A stretch of DNA of 64,000 bases from Lumbricus terrestris (GCA_949752735.1 OX457037.1:36042371-36106370), one strand, 5' to 3'. Numbered from the stretch's first letter, positions 35,600 to 47,085 are shown. A program made the numbers and translations. Notes: a model not told the origin generated them from the sequence alone.

Positions 35600-35880
35600 G
35601 CCAGTTGAAGATCTGACACTTAATTCAATATCTGTGCGGCGACGACGATCGAGAGTGGACTACGATCGAGACAGAGGCGAGAACGGAGAGGAGGAATATG
35701 ATCGAATCTCGCCGCATAATCTGACGGCAATAAACGAAAGCCGGACGCATTTTCTTCAACGGATCGTCGTGTTATCGGCCGAGATTATGGCTGCTTATTA
35801 TGCCGAACAGATCTCTATTCTGCTGCACGTTTAAGTGCTGAGCGGGAGAGAGTTAGACGACACAACCGTTCGACCAGTCT
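35600..35880. promoter_or_regulatory. CpG-dense patch (candidate regulatory island)
   Basis: High CpG, AT-balanced, with a 66-codon frame (35634-35834) rich in R, E and D but without a known domain. It shares TCGCCGCAT-type and AGTGCTGAGCGGG motifs with 30980-31425. It could be a conserved non-coding element or an old dispersed repeat. Confidence 0.35.
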
Positions 35881-36624
35881 CATCTCTTTTCAATGGTCAG
35901 GGCTGCTCCGTGTTTATGGAGTGTCTGCGGCGGTGATTAGGCGGAGGACATTGGTGGTGGTACTACAAAACGGCTGGAAAATCATCTGCCTGGATACTCA
36001 GAGGAATTCCATTGCAATTGTAGTAGCTTTTAATTTGTTGCAAAACTTCGCCACTGTTTGCGTTCTGACAGTGCCAGTCCCAAGCCTGGTTAAAGGAGGA
36101 GGGCGACGCTAATGACCTTTTTTTTATCACATGGGATCTTTGAGCTGAAAATTTGTTGCGAATAGGCATAGATGATTAATAGCTTATTAAATGGCGACTG
36201 CAAAGAAGCGCAGCAATGCAGGCCAGAGCGAATGGAGGTGTGTCTTAATCCTTAGTAAATGTCTCTCTTGACTTGGTGATTAATTATTAATAGGGTGAGA
36301 ATTTTATGAGGAAGGTTGAGGTTATGGCAGGGTCTTTACATGTGTATAGCGTCATGACCCGATCTATAGGAGCATTGCCTTCTCATCCCATGGTCCTGTG
36401 TCTGAGGATGAGAACATTGACCTTGATTCTTTTAAGGACAAGTTGCAATGTTTTCCAAGTCGCAGTGTATTCAAGTCAGGCTTAGTCCTCTTGTCGTTGG
36501 AGGGCTGAACAAGCATTATGGGCATTATGATATTTTGAGTCACGAAGTGGACTATTATGGTATCTTCTCTAAAAGATTGATTGATTGATTTATTGATTGA
36601 ATGGTTGATTGATTTTTGTCGACT
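35881..36624. other. No gene seen; short RTE-like piece
   Basis: 36075-36108 matches part of the RTE-like LINE at 29880-29905 in the opposite orientation. Otherwise nothing recognisable. Confidence 0.35.
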
Positions 36625-36697
36625 GTTTTTATAAACTACTGAAGACTTTCCTCAGTGGCCGTGCCTGGGTCGGGAGCACCTCCGAATAGATGTCATC

Positions 36698-36730
<33 letters not shown>

Positions 36731-36880
36731 GTAGGTAGGTAGGTAGGTAGGTAGGTAGGCAGGCAGGCAGGCAGACAGACAGACAGACAGACAGACAGAC
36801 AGGCAGGCAGGCAGACAGACAGAGAGACAGACAGGCAGGCAGACACACCGACAGACAGACACAGACAGACAGACATGGAC
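36625..36880 (+). mobile_element. LINE 3' end expanding into GATA/GGTA/GGCA/GACA repeats
   Basis: AAACTACTGAAGACTTTCCT and GGTCGGGAGCACCTCCGAATAG match the LINE ends at 20590 and 52675. The tail from 36698 is GATA, then GGTA, GGCA and GACA units in consecutive blocks to about 36880. Confidence 0.75.
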
Positions 36881-37026
36881 TGCAAAGTAAATATCCTGCC
36901 GTTGGCTATGTAACTAATTGTATTCTATTCAGTGCTTCTATAGATGTACTAAGAGTATCATCCTTTATGCAGACATTTAATTTCTTTGCCACATTTTATC
37001 CTTTGTTTTATCAGTGTGAATCTTTT

Positions 37027-37039
37027 GGTTGGTCGGTGG

Positions 37040-37092
<53 letters not shown>

Positions 37093-37098
37093 GATTGG

Positions 37099-37135
<37 letters not shown>

Positions 37136-37190
37136 GATTGGTTGATTGATTGATTGTTGATTGGTTGATTGATTGATTGTTGAATGATAA
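37027..37190. repeat. (GATT)n microsatellite
   Basis: About 36 GATT units with GTTGATTG interruptions. A shorter CAAT array follows at 37385-37437. Confidence 0.95.
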
Positions 37191-37764
37191 ATCAATTGAT
37201 TGGCGTAGATGTGTTGAGACAATAGGTGTCTGTGTACCATGATAGTATTGCATTGAAGAGGAGGAGGCATTAAGTCTTTTAACCTATAAATGTCTTGTTG
37301 TCAAGCTTCAGTCAATTCCTGAATACCAATGAGGAAGAGAAAAGCTCTCCATAAGTCGGCCATTCAATTCAGTCGGTTGAGTTCAATCGATCAATCAATC
37401 AATCAAACAATCAATCAAACAATCAATCAAACAATCTGTCTATACGCCATCAGTCTGTCTGAAACTAATTTCGATCATGCGTTGCATCCATAGCAGTCGC
37501 AAGAAGCAGCGTACATTGCCATTACAACCGACCATCTGGTTGAAGTTGTTTCTGTTCAACGTGCTGTTGCAATTGTTGCTACGACATTTCGTATAGCATC
37601 TAGAATGCTTTTATGCACACTGTCTTCTGTTTACGATAAGAACGAAGGGATGTAAACTGTTGTATTTTTTTGAGCGCGTTGTTTGTCTCTTACTGATTGT
37701 GTATTTATGTTTGTTGAATCGCCATTGTAACGGCACGTGCTGTGTTACGGCGCCATATTCATTC

Positions 37765-38150
37765 ATTCATTAGATGCATTTATATAGCGCCTCTTCAAGG
37801 GGGCTATTCAGAGGCGCTCCGAACCTAAACGCCACCAAATAAAGCTGTCTTAAGATGAGAGAGGAAAGCCTGAGAAGGATTTTTACAAAGAGAGCAGAGG
37901 ATCAGAGGAAGACCATTCCAGGTTGAGGATCCTACCACCAAGAAAGCACGGTTCTGCATAGTGGAAGCACGAGCAAAAGGGACTAAGAGTCTGAGAGCAG
38001 ACTTCGCTCAGTCGAACGAAGGAAGGGGAAATGGTGAGAACTAAGAGTAGGGCTATACAAAGCTCACAAAGGTTGACAGGAGCAAGGTCTAGCATGCAGC
38101 GCCAGACTAAAATAGATATCCTATACATATAAATATCCAGCATATAAATT
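37765..38150 (-). pseudogene. LINE A, C-terminal remnant with (ATGA)n tail
   Basis: The minus-strand frame starts VWRCMLDLAPVNLCELC and keeps RLSEVCSQTL..., parallel to the copy at 32500-32830, then loses frame. The 3' end is GGAGCGCCTCTGAATAG, then CTTGAAGAGGCGCTATATAA, and an ATGAATGAATGAAT tail at 37760-37774. Confidence 0.8.
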
Positions 38151-38786
38151 GTTGTCATGATTATTATTATTATTATTAACGAAAGCTGAAGGTTATAGTT
38201 TACTAAAACTAAAACTAGGACCAGACTAAAGAAAAAAGATATAAAAAAAATGATACTCGAAAACCGGCCAAAGTTGATAATGTAAACTAAAACAGTAGAA
38301 GCTACTAATAATTATATGCAAGAAACATGTGATTGACGATGCAAAGCTATGAATGGTCTCGTCTCCATCGTCGTGTTTTATATTCAGCAGTTCGTTCCGA
38401 TAATCTTCCTTTTTGGGGGAATTTTATGAAACTCAACGAGGAAATTAATTTTTTGCCAACTGAATTATTTAAAGGACATCGTACAACATGTATGATGCAT
38501 TGCATGCTGCCATACTGCAAGAATAGTGGTTGTTTCTGCCTGTTTCCTGTGATTTAATGTACGTGGTTGATGGCTAGATGTCAGCGAATACTGGAACTTG
38601 AGCTTAAAATGAAGAAACCGAAGTAACTGGAAAGAAACTATAACTTGTAAAATTTACTAAAATTACTTAAACATTTAGTACGAAAAACTATCTATAAAAA
38701 ATGTAAATTAGAAGTCGAGGCAAAGCTAAAACACCAGTGCAAGTCAGGAACTGGCAGAGTCAGAATATGATGGTGGGCATTTACAA
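38151..38786. other. No gene seen
   Basis: AT-rich with a short ATT run at 38160-38180. The 74-codon frame 38333-38557 has several cysteines near its end but no recognisable motif. Confidence 0.35.
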
Positions 38787-38990
38787 ACAGCAGGCGTCGT
38801 TGCCTTGAAGCCAGAAGGTTCAAGGTTCGAATCCACCTCAAATCGCCGTGTATCGACCTTGGGCAAGTCCTTCACTCGCAATTGCTCAGCGCTGCGGCAT
38901 GAAATTCCGATGCAGTGTCCGCTCTGCAATCGGGAGCGCCTCTGAGTAGGGTGCTTGATGGGGTGCTATAACAAGTGCACATACAAACAA
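38787..38990 (+). mobile_element. SINE1 copy, head truncated
   Basis: Begins near CAGGCGTCGTTGCCTTGAAG, so the A-box part is lost. It keeps the B box GGTTCGAATCC, GACCTTGGGCAAGTCCTTCA, GAGCGCCTCTGAGTAGGG and a CAAA-type tail. Confidence 0.9.
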
Positions 38991-39595
38991 TGAAATATTG
39001 AAATTTTTGTGAAAATCTAAAATTGTCCACTGTCTGATTTGCCATGCTGTGCCAAACTGCGGTTGTTGGTTATATACACGTGTTAGCAAGCATCAATGGT
39101 TCTATTGAAGTCCATAATAAAATCTTTATGGTCTCGGAAAACACATGAACGGTTCTGTACATCGATTAACTTTTCCTCTGTCAATCCGGTCATGCACAGC
39201 AGAGCGAATAACTGTTATTCTTACAGGCAGCTTACTTGGACCTTGGAGAGTGCTTAAAGGCCTGCAGCGACCACACTTTATGAGTGGATCGTATATGACT
39301 TTCATGTGCCTATCTGATCACGCTTCAAGGCTTTGGAAGTGTGATTCCGAACAAGTCCAAGAGAAAAACTTTTATGACCTACAGTGTCGATAACGAAATT
39401 GAAGGTCGTTGCAGTGCCTAATAAACTAGATTAGGTTATTGAATGATTGCACAAATTGTGTTGTAGCATCAATCTTTTGCCTCTTTGTATTTCTTCCGTC
39501 TGTCTGTCTGTGTCTGTCTGTCTGACTGTCTGTTTGATTACAACTGTCGATATAGATCAACATTTCGGTGTGACCTTGCAAGCATTAAAAATTTA
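38991..39595. other. No gene seen
   Basis: Contains a short TCTG repeat at 39496-39530. Nothing else recognisable. Confidence 0.35.
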
Positions 39596-40142
39596 TCTAT
39601 ATAAATAAAAATGTAAAACGTTACCGTTTGGGATCAAGTATCTTGGAAAGTTCTTGACCGATTGTTTTGAAAATTATCGCAAAACGTTCCATTCGAACAT
39701 CAGCGGGTTTGTATAATGCCTTTTGGGAAAAAGCGCAATCTTTACGACCAAAAAACACAACTTTTAATTCCATTCGATAGACGTCGATGGAGTCCAGCCA
39801 TTTCGAGTTTGAACTTTCACGCATTAGTCCACCCATTCTTCGGGCGCGTTTCAAAACGTGTAGCCGGCCGTCTGCTATAGCGCAAATTTATGTGTAACTG
39901 TCGGTTTTTACAAAATCGTTCATTTGCGGCCGTTTTCCGCGCGTCTTTCTACAGTGGCTACAGGGGATGGTAGGGGAAGGAAGGGGAGGGGAGGGGGAGG
40001 GGAGCGGAGGGAGGAAGGGGGGAGGAAGGCGAGGGGAGGAAGGGGAGAGGAAAGGGAGGGGAAGGGGAAAGAGGAGGAGACGTAGGAAGGGAGGGTTGGA
40101 CAGTCTTTTCAGCCACAGCAACGCGTGGCCGGGTACAGCTAG
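39596..40142 (+). mobile_element. Non-autonomous Helitron with polypurine core
   Basis: The 5' end is TCTATATAAATAAAAATG and the 3' end is GGCCGGGTACAGCTAG, inserted exactly between A (39595) and T (40143). A hairpin GCCAC/GTGGC with an 8-base loop lies just before the final 12-13 bases, as in Helitrons. The interior from 39960 to 40100 is a GGGA-rich polypurine tract. No Rep/helicase frame. Confidence 0.85.
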
Positions 40143-40424
40143 TTTAATAATAATAAAGTTAATAATATATGACTTTCTTAAATTACATAGCTATATACAA
40201 AAAATTATGTCAAAACTTGAGACTGCCAACCTAGATATAGAACCTGTCTTCACTTATCACGGTTGACAAACTGCTTGCCACTTGGTCACAGGCAACTGGG
40301 TTGTATTATTCAATTAAAACTTCCAGTGTGCAGTGCTCAGGATTGCCATGCATTGTGCGTGACTTTTTCTTCAAGAACTTTGAAACCCTGCAAAATGTCT
40401 TCCAAATGCACTTTAGACTTACCA

Positions 40425-40632
40425 TTTGTACAATACAAAGCAGTAAAGAACAATGCATCAAATGCATTTGCAACTTACCATTCATACAGTACAATGAAGT
40501 AAAGAACAATGCATCAAATGCATAATTTTCGACTCACCATTCATACACAACAATGCTGTAAAGAACAATGCATAAAATGCATAATTTTCAACTTACCATT
40601 CATACAATACAATGCAGTAAAGAACAATGCAA
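40425..40632 (+). repeat. Minisatellite, 56-59 bp unit, four copies
   Basis: GTAAAGAACAATGCA recurs at 40443, 40499, 40558 and 40617, with CACCATTCATACA-type sequence between copies. Confidence 0.85.
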
Positions 40633-40732
40633 TTCAACTGTATTTCTACTTGACATTGCCCTCCTTCCAGACTTCAGAAGAAGTATACACATAATAACAA
40701 TCGTATGGCAGAACAACAGTGATGGTGTTGAG

Positions 40733-40780
40733 CAATTGTACATGATGGACTTGCTCAAGGTCCCTGCACAGCAATTAACC
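40733..40780 (-). mobile_element. SINE1 internal fragment
   Basis: On the minus strand AGGGACCTTGAGCAAGTCC and GAGCAATTG-type sequence match the SINE1 centre. Both ends are missing. Confidence 0.6.
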
Positions 40781-40980
40781 GCCTGAGCGGAGGCGCCGAC
40801 CCCCCTTGCTCTCGCGGCCGCCTTACAAGACCGATTGTTCTATCCGTTATGTTACCATGTCCAATTGTCCCACAACCAGTCACAGCAGACGAGATGATAC
40901 CAGTCAGGCATCAGTAGATTTGAACAAACTGGATATTCTGACTGGCCGATAAGAGGTTACTTGTGGCGAGTGAGGAAGAC

Positions 40981-41091
<111 letters not shown>

Positions 41092-41094
41092 CGT

Positions 41095-41615
41095 ATCGTA
41101 TCTGACCATTTGTAAAGCGCCTCTTGCAGCAAGAGCCTTTCAGAAGCGCTCCCAGTGCGTGCAACTCCGAGAGAAAAGTCAGGTCTTTAGACAAGAGAAA
41201 GATGACGAAAGACTACCAGAGAGGATGGCAGAGTGAACGGATGGGAGAAGACCATTCCATAGGGAGGGACCTATGCAGGCAAATGATCTGGATTGAGCCA
41301 TGGCGGTCCTGACGCGAGGAACAAAGAGGTCAAGCCGATCTGAGGACCTAAGAGGATGCAGCGAAGTGGCCGAAATGGGGTGAAGTATGAGATCACAAAG
41401 ATACGTCGGAGCAAGGCTTCGTTGAGACTTGAGAACCAAACTTAGAACTTTGAATTGTATGCGAGCTGAGAGTGGAAGCCAGTGAAGTTGTTCAGCCATG
41501 AATGTAGATATGTGTGAGAATCGAGGAAGACGGGCAATGAGCCTCGCAGCAGCATTGAGTACGGACTGTAGGGGAGCTAACCGGACCTTAGGGAGGCCAG
41601 CAAGGACAGAATTAA
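41095..41615 (-). pseudogene. LINE B, C-terminal remnant
   Basis: The minus-strand frame reads INSVLAGLPKVRLAPLQSVL, NAAARLIARLPRFSHIS, LHWLPLSARIQFKVLSLVL, FACIGPSLWNGLLPSVHS and ILSGSLSSSFSCLKT, the end of an L2/CR1-like LINE polyprotein. The frame stays open over about 145 codons and then gives the 3' end GGGAGCGCTTCTGAAAGGCT. It is cut on its 5' side at a GGT microsatellite (41616). The copy at 16018 carries the same end. Confidence 0.88.
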
Positions 41616-41815
41616 TGATAGTGGTGGTGGTGGTGGTGGTGGTGGTGGTGGTGGTGGTGGTGGTGGTGGTGGTGGTGGTGGTGGTGACGATGACGATGAT
41701 GACGATGATGATGGTGGTGACGATGACGACGACGGATGATGATGATGATGATGATGACGACGACGATGATGATGATGACGACGACGATGATGGTGGTGAC
41801 GACGACGATGATGAT
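41616..41815. repeat. (GGT)n/(GAT)n/(GAC)n microsatellite
   Basis: GGT units, then mixed GAT/GAC/GGT. It ends 58 bp before the exon candidate at 41873. Confidence 0.95.
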
Positions 41816-41872
41816 TTCAATGGTTACTAGCTATTTTAGACAAGCTACAGTTGATGATGCTTTTTCTTGCAG

Positions 41873-41925
41873 ACGGTTTAACTGGTGGTAAGAATGCTAC
41901 AGGAGGCATGTCGAAACTGGATATG
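41873..41925 (+). CDS. 53-bp exon candidate of the transmembrane gene
   Basis: The acceptor is TTTTTCTTGCAG|ACGG and the donor GATATG|GTAAGG, both close to consensus. It starts with two bases that complete the phase-1 codon left by the exon at 20815-21019 (g + ac = Asp), then reads 17 residues, GLTGGKNATGGMSKLDM, and ends in phase 0. The matching phase, strong splice sites and open frame support it as the next cytoplasmic exon. A chance match is not excluded, because the exon is short and 20.8 kb away. Confidence 0.45.
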
Positions 41926-42139
41926 GTAAGGCACCTTATCTTATGACACTATTTTTTTCATTCATGTTCACACTTTGATCTGTATTGCAAAAACTGTTTT
42001 GTTTGAACCTTATTAAGGCATTGTAGCCTAAACGTAAGTATGGAACCAAAAATGTGTGACCTGCTTTGGTTTTGTAAACGTAATGAGGAACCTATACGTG
42101 CTCTAGCTTTGTGCTCTTATAAATGTGCATGTATGGTAA

Positions 42140-42205
42140 TTTTAATTGTAATCGTACATTTATATAGCACCACATCAAGAGAAATCATCAGAGGCGCTAC
42201 AATGT
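42140..42205 (-). mobile_element. LINE/SINE1-type 3' tail fragment
   Basis: GCGCCTCTGATGATTTCTCT and TTGATGTGGTGCTATATAAA on the minus strand, with a short TTACAATTA-type tail. Confidence 0.55.
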
Positions 42206-42579
42206 GCAGTAGGTAGCCCTACATGTAGCATGAGCTGAGTTGACCATCAAACACAATGTTACCCCTGCATAGGGCAAGACCTGTGCTGCTGGCATTGGCC
42301 GTGTGAGCATAAGTATGATGAGGGTTTCGCGAATTACCCACTTTTGACGCATGAGAGTTTTCATGCATCAGTTAGCCTTTGCCAAAATTCCAGTGAGTCG
42401 CCATTTTAGAGTGTAAAGCATTCCAGAGTCTTTAGATGTAGGTTTCCCATCTTTTTGTGGTGATTTCTCAGTTACAGTTTGTTGCATTAGTAGAGCACTA
42501 CGGTAAAACAAAAACCGCAATAAACTATCTGATGAAGGCATGTCCTGAAAGCTTGGAAACTTGATCCTGTACAGTGCAG

Positions 42580-42724
42580 TGGGTACGAATAAATGGGCCA
42601 AAGTTCAAGGTCAAAGGACAGCCACGCCCCAGGTCAAAGGACAGTCATGCCCCCTTCGCTAATGGGCTATTAATTTGTGCCTAATTACAGACTATCTTCT
42701 CTTTGGCCCATTTATTCGTACCCA
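42580..42724. mobile_element. Short element with 23-bp perfect inverted repeats
   Basis: GGGTACGAATAAATGGGCCA... at 42581-42603 is the exact complement of 42701-42723. The interior has two copies of AGGTCAAAGGACAG. No target duplication was recognised, so the superfamily is unknown. Confidence 0.7.
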
Positions 42725-43169
42725 TACCGGCCAAAAAGTGGTCGTTAAACCGATGTTTCTTACCTAACGACACTGGTCTTTGCTTCTTCTTCTTCATTGA
42801 ACAATGGAATTTCAATGCATCGTATGCACCAATTTTTCTTCAAAGAGCTCGTCAGGTTTGTCAGTGCAGTGGAAAGCCGCGTGTCTTCATCTTTGTAGAT
42901 TTCAATCAAACATGTCGCGTATGTCATGTGGCTTGCGTGTTGCTAGCACATTCTTGCCTTCAGAGTAGGCCGGCGTATCATCCTAAATGTGTCATTTTTA
43001 GACTTGAACGGTCTTTGTTGACGTCAAGCTGCTTCTGATTCTGCACGCAAGCATGTCTAAGATCTGTCTGTCCTGTATTGCCGTGAGTCCCACGCTGTTA
43101 AAGTTCTGCCCTCATTTTCTTTGTCTCTCCATATATGATACACGTTACAGATTTTAAACGAATCCAAAC
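42725..43169. other. No gene seen
   Basis: The 111-codon frame 42703-43038 starts inside the inverted repeat and has no known motif. Its Cys content is moderately high, but there are no supporting splice signals. Confidence 0.35.
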
Positions 43170-44055
43170 TCATATGTGAAAGACTGACTCATGTGAAAGA
43201 CTGACTCATGTGAAAGACTGACTTGTGTGAAAGTCTGACTCAGGCAAGAGAATGACTCATGTAAAAGGCTGACTCATGTGAAAGTCTGATTCATGTGAAA
43301 GTCTGACTCGCATGAATAACTGACTCATGTGAAAGTCTGACTCATGTGAAAGTCTACTCATGTGAATGTCTGACTCATGTGAAGGACTACCATTTTTGAA
43401 AGACTGATTCATGTGTACAAATTGTAATTGTAATTGTAATTGTAATTGTAATTGAACATTTGTATAGCGCCGCTCACAGATTCAGTAGCGCTCCCGACCC
43501 AAAGTTAGCACTGTCGCTAACGAATAGTATAGTCTTCAGGCGCTTCCTAAACAGAGGGAGAGAGAGGCTGAGAAGCTCAAGACGTAGTTTATGTGGAAGA
43601 CGGTTCCAGCAGGAGGGGCCAACATAGGCAAAGCTCCTGGACTGGGCAGTAGCCCCACGCATGCGAGGGACAACAAGGAGGCCATTTGCTGCCGAACGAA
43701 GGGCAGAGCGACCGGGGAGAGAGGAGACCTGAATACAGAAAGAACGGAGGTAGGAGGGAGCAACCCCATGAAGAGAATTGCGCATAAGTGTCAAAATTTT
43801 GAACTCAATGCGTTGTGGTACAGGAAGCCAATGAAGAGTGTCCCGAATAAAGACTGAAATGTGGGAGAACTTGGGGAGACCAGCAATTAGGCTTACTTAG
43901 CAGTAAGTCTGACACATGTGAAAGACTGACTCATGTGAAAGCCTACTTGTGTGAAAGTCTGACTCGTGTGAATTGCTACCACATGTGAAAGACTGACTCA
44001 TGTGAAAGACTGACTCATTTGAAAGACTGACTCATGTGAAAGACTGACCCGTTAT
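43170..44055 (+). repeat. 17-bp minisatellite interrupted by a LINE
   Basis: The unit ACTGACTCATGTGAAAG is repeated with variants at 43170-43412 and again at 43905-44055. The LINE C copy at 43425-43895 lies between the two halves. Confidence 0.9.
43425..43895 (-). pseudogene. LINE C, C-terminal remnant inside the minisatellite
   Basis: The minus-strand frame reads MTLMRNSLHGVAPSYLRSF, RSALRSAANGLLVVPRMRG, SFAYVGPSCWNRLPHKLRL and FRKRLKTILF, a LINE polyprotein C-terminus with the W-N-x-L-P motif. The tail is AATTGT repeats (TTGTAATTG on the plus strand, 43418-43455). The copy is 5' truncated near 43895. Confidence 0.85.
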
Positions 44056-44443
44056 ACTCTAATCAGTTCGGTTTATGTTACTAACAAAGATCAGAGTGCT
44101 AGTGCTCAAGCCTTGGATGTAAACGAAGAGTAAGTACGCACAGGGGAGTCGTTGCTTCCAATCGCGGCTATGAGGGGGACTTGCCCCGCAGAAAAGGTAA
44201 CCCTGTTAGCGATGGTCAGTCGAAATCTCGTTAAAGCTGAAAAAAGAAGTTCAGCGTGTGATCGAGAGTCGCGTCCGTAAGCAGTGCTGCTTTATCCCGC
44301 ATACTCTCACACTGATGGAAGCAACAGCTTTGATGTCGATATCTACTCTTAGGAGATTGAATTTGTACACATAAGTGCATGTATTTCTTTATATATACAT
44401 ATATGCATAATGTGTATACAGTATTTGTATATATGCGCATAAC

Positions 44444-44479
<36 letters not shown>

Positions 44480-45110
44480 TTATTATCTATAATTATAAGA
44501 TGCTTTGTATAATTATGTTTTGAGATGGGGGGCAGCACAGTTGTAGGAGTCATCCATTTTCTTTATATGCTCATTTATCTTGTTAACATGTGATCTATTT
44601 AAGGAGTGGGTCAGTAGCTTTGCTGGAGGGCCACAGTTGCCGGTGTTGTGTTTAGAACGAATCTTCAAGTGATTTCTGGGTGGGATGAAACCATATTGAT
44701 TCAGGAATTGGATCAAGAAGGCCAAATGTAAATTGTAGAACCTTCATAGGTTATGTATTGTAGGTGGGTCGGGGGTAGTTGCTGAAATGGGGAGATCTTG
44801 TGGTGGATTTAGCTTCTCGAGATAAAGGTTTTGCTGCTAATGATATTTATGTTACTAAATCATAACTTTAATATTATTGTTGTAATTATATTTATTGACT
44901 GTTATGTTATTGAGATCGCAGTTTTCACTTAAATTTAGTTTTTGCATTTTAAGTTTGGTTCTTGATTTTTCATGCACTTCGAAATGTGTCGTCCCAGTAG
45001 CCTCATTGGTTTCTATAGTAGATATGCTGCTAGACGAGCTTTAAAAAAGCTAGATTTATTAGACTGCCTGATTTAGTGACGAGCCAAAAACTGCTAAACT
45101 GATTATATTT
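44056..45110. other. No gene seen; small CpG-dense patch and TA tract
   Basis: 44100-44310 has raised CpG. A TA microsatellite lies at 44445-44478. The rest is ordinary AT-rich DNA. Confidence 0.35.
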
Positions 45111-45139
45111 TGAGAGTATGGAAAAATGCACAGTTCTTC

Positions 45140-45570
45140 CATGAACGAGCGCACGCACACACGCACGCATGTGTGCGCACACACGCACACGCCCACAGAC
45201 ATTAAAACACATACTTTCTCACTCAAATACACACGTGCATGCATACATACATGTACAGACATGCACTTGTATAGACACATACATAATATTAAACATGGAT
45301 ACATACATACAATGTCATACACACATACATACATACAAACAATCAAACATACATACGTACGTGCGTGCGTACGTGCGTACATACGTACGTACATACATAC
45401 ATACATACATACAATGTCATACATACAATGTCATACATACATGCATACAATGCCATACATACATACATTGATACATACATACATACAATGTCATACATAC
45501 AATGTCATACATACATGCATACAATGCCATACATACATACATTGATACATACAATACATACTTACATTAG
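45140..45570. repeat. CA/CATA-rich repeats with duplicated block
   Basis: CATA-rich array. The block around 45410-45480 (ACAATGTCATACATACAATG) recurs at 45484-45550. Confidence 0.9.
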
Positions 45571-45899
45571 AATGCACTGTAGTAGGTGGCTTGATACATT
45601 CTTATACATGCATGCACGTGTGCACACATGTGCACTCGTGTGCAAATGAATTCAGTGTAACTGAAGAACTTCTGTAGTGCCACTGTCGATATGGTCATGG
45701 CGTGAGCAGTCAGTGGTCAATATTATTCGGAATCACTGTGCACGCGAACCTGCAAGATGATGAGTCAGATGGAAAAGCAAGAAGGTGTTCAGCGAAGACA
45801 TGGAAAGCGAGGAATCAAGTCCAGGAATGGAAATCCTGGGTTTTTAGTTGAGATCTGTTGAATATTTGAGCGGTTCATTTACAGCTGCTATCTAAACGT

Positions 45900-46130
45900 G
45901 GTGTGAAATACACGGACATACATAGATATACCTAGACATACTTAGACATATGCAGGCATACTTAGGCATACACAGACGTACATAGACGTACACAGACATA
46001 CATAGACATACATAGACATACATAGACATACATAGACATACATAGATATACATAGACATACCTAGACATACATAGACAAATCTAGACATACATAGACATA
46101 CCTAGACATACACAGACATACACAGATAGA
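45900..46130. repeat. 10-bp repeat, ATACATAGAC
   Basis: Imperfect decamer array on the plus strand (ATACATAGAC and variants ATACCTAGAC, ATACACAGAC). Confidence 0.92.
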
Positions 46131-46149
46131 AATGTGCCCAGAAAAAAGT

Positions 46150-46248
46150 AGAATATTGGAACACGAGTGACAACTGTCATTTAGAATATTGGAACACGAG
46201 TGACAACTGTCATTTAGAATATTGGAACACGAGTGACAACTGTCATTT
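46150..46248. repeat. 33-bp repeat, three exact copies
   Basis: AGAATATTGGAACACGAGTG followed by ACAACTGTCATTT, starting at 46150, 46183 and 46216. A short GA run (46263-46284) and a CTG run (46378-46399) follow. Confidence 0.95.
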
Positions 46249-46469
46249 GTTGGTGCGTGATAAGGAGAGAGAGAGAGAGAGAGACGGAGGATAGATTTGT
46301 TTTTGCTGTAATGACAACTGAAGCAAAGTGGGAAGAGCTGATTATCTAACGGATCCACACGTGTTACCCCATCACCGCTGCTGCTGCTGCTGCTGCTGTG
46401 TGACGTTGGCATCGCTAGGAGTGACAGCAGTTGGTATCAATGACAGTACACAAACAAGGGAGGGAAGAG

Positions 46470-47085
46470 GAAGTGGTAAAGATGGAGGGAGAGGAGCGAG
46501 TAGGAGGAGGTGGAGAAGGAGATGAGAGGAGAAGAGCAGGAGGAGGAGTAGGAGGAAGAGGAGGAATAGGAGAACAATAAAGTGGTGGAGATGAGAGAGC
46601 GGAGCATGATAAAGAGGTGGTGGAGAAGGAAAATGCAGCGAGAAGAGCATTAGGAGTAAGAGGAGGAGGAGGAGGAAGGAATAGGTGATGGAGATGAGGG
46701 ATAAGAGCAAGATATGGAAAAGGTGGAGAATGAGATGCAGGAGGAAGATCAGGAGTAGGAGGAGGAGGTGGAGATGAATGGAGTGGAGTAAGATAAGGAT
46801 GATGATGATGAGATGAAGGATGAAGTGAGAGGAGGAGGAGGAGGAGGAGGAGGTGGTGTAAGAACAGAAGAACAGAATGAGGAAGAGAAAGATAAGGATG
46901 ATGATGAGATGAAGGATGAAGTGAGAGGAGGAGGAGGAGGAGGAGGAGGAGGAGCAGGAGGAGGAGCAGGAGGAGGAGGAGGAGTAAGAACAGAAGAACA
47001 GAATGAGGAAGAGGGGTAGGAGGAGGAAAAGGAGAATGAGAATCATGCATAGGAGGAGGAGGGGGAGAATGGTCAGAGGCATGAG
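46470..47085. repeat. Purine-rich (AGG/GGA)n tract
   Basis: About 600 bp dominated by A and G on the plus strand. A unit of about 110-130 bases (GATGATGAGATGAAGGATGA, GTGAGAGGAGG...) is duplicated at about 46798 and 46898. The 211- and 240-codon minus-strand frames are repeat translations. Confidence 0.9.

Noticed and set aside
35634..35834. 66-codon Arg/Glu-rich frame as an exon
   Set aside because: It lies in a CpG-rich patch without splice signals or recognisable domain; coding is not supported.
40785..40860. GC-rich stretch resembling part of a tRNA
   Set aside because: No B box or cloverleaf pairing is evident.
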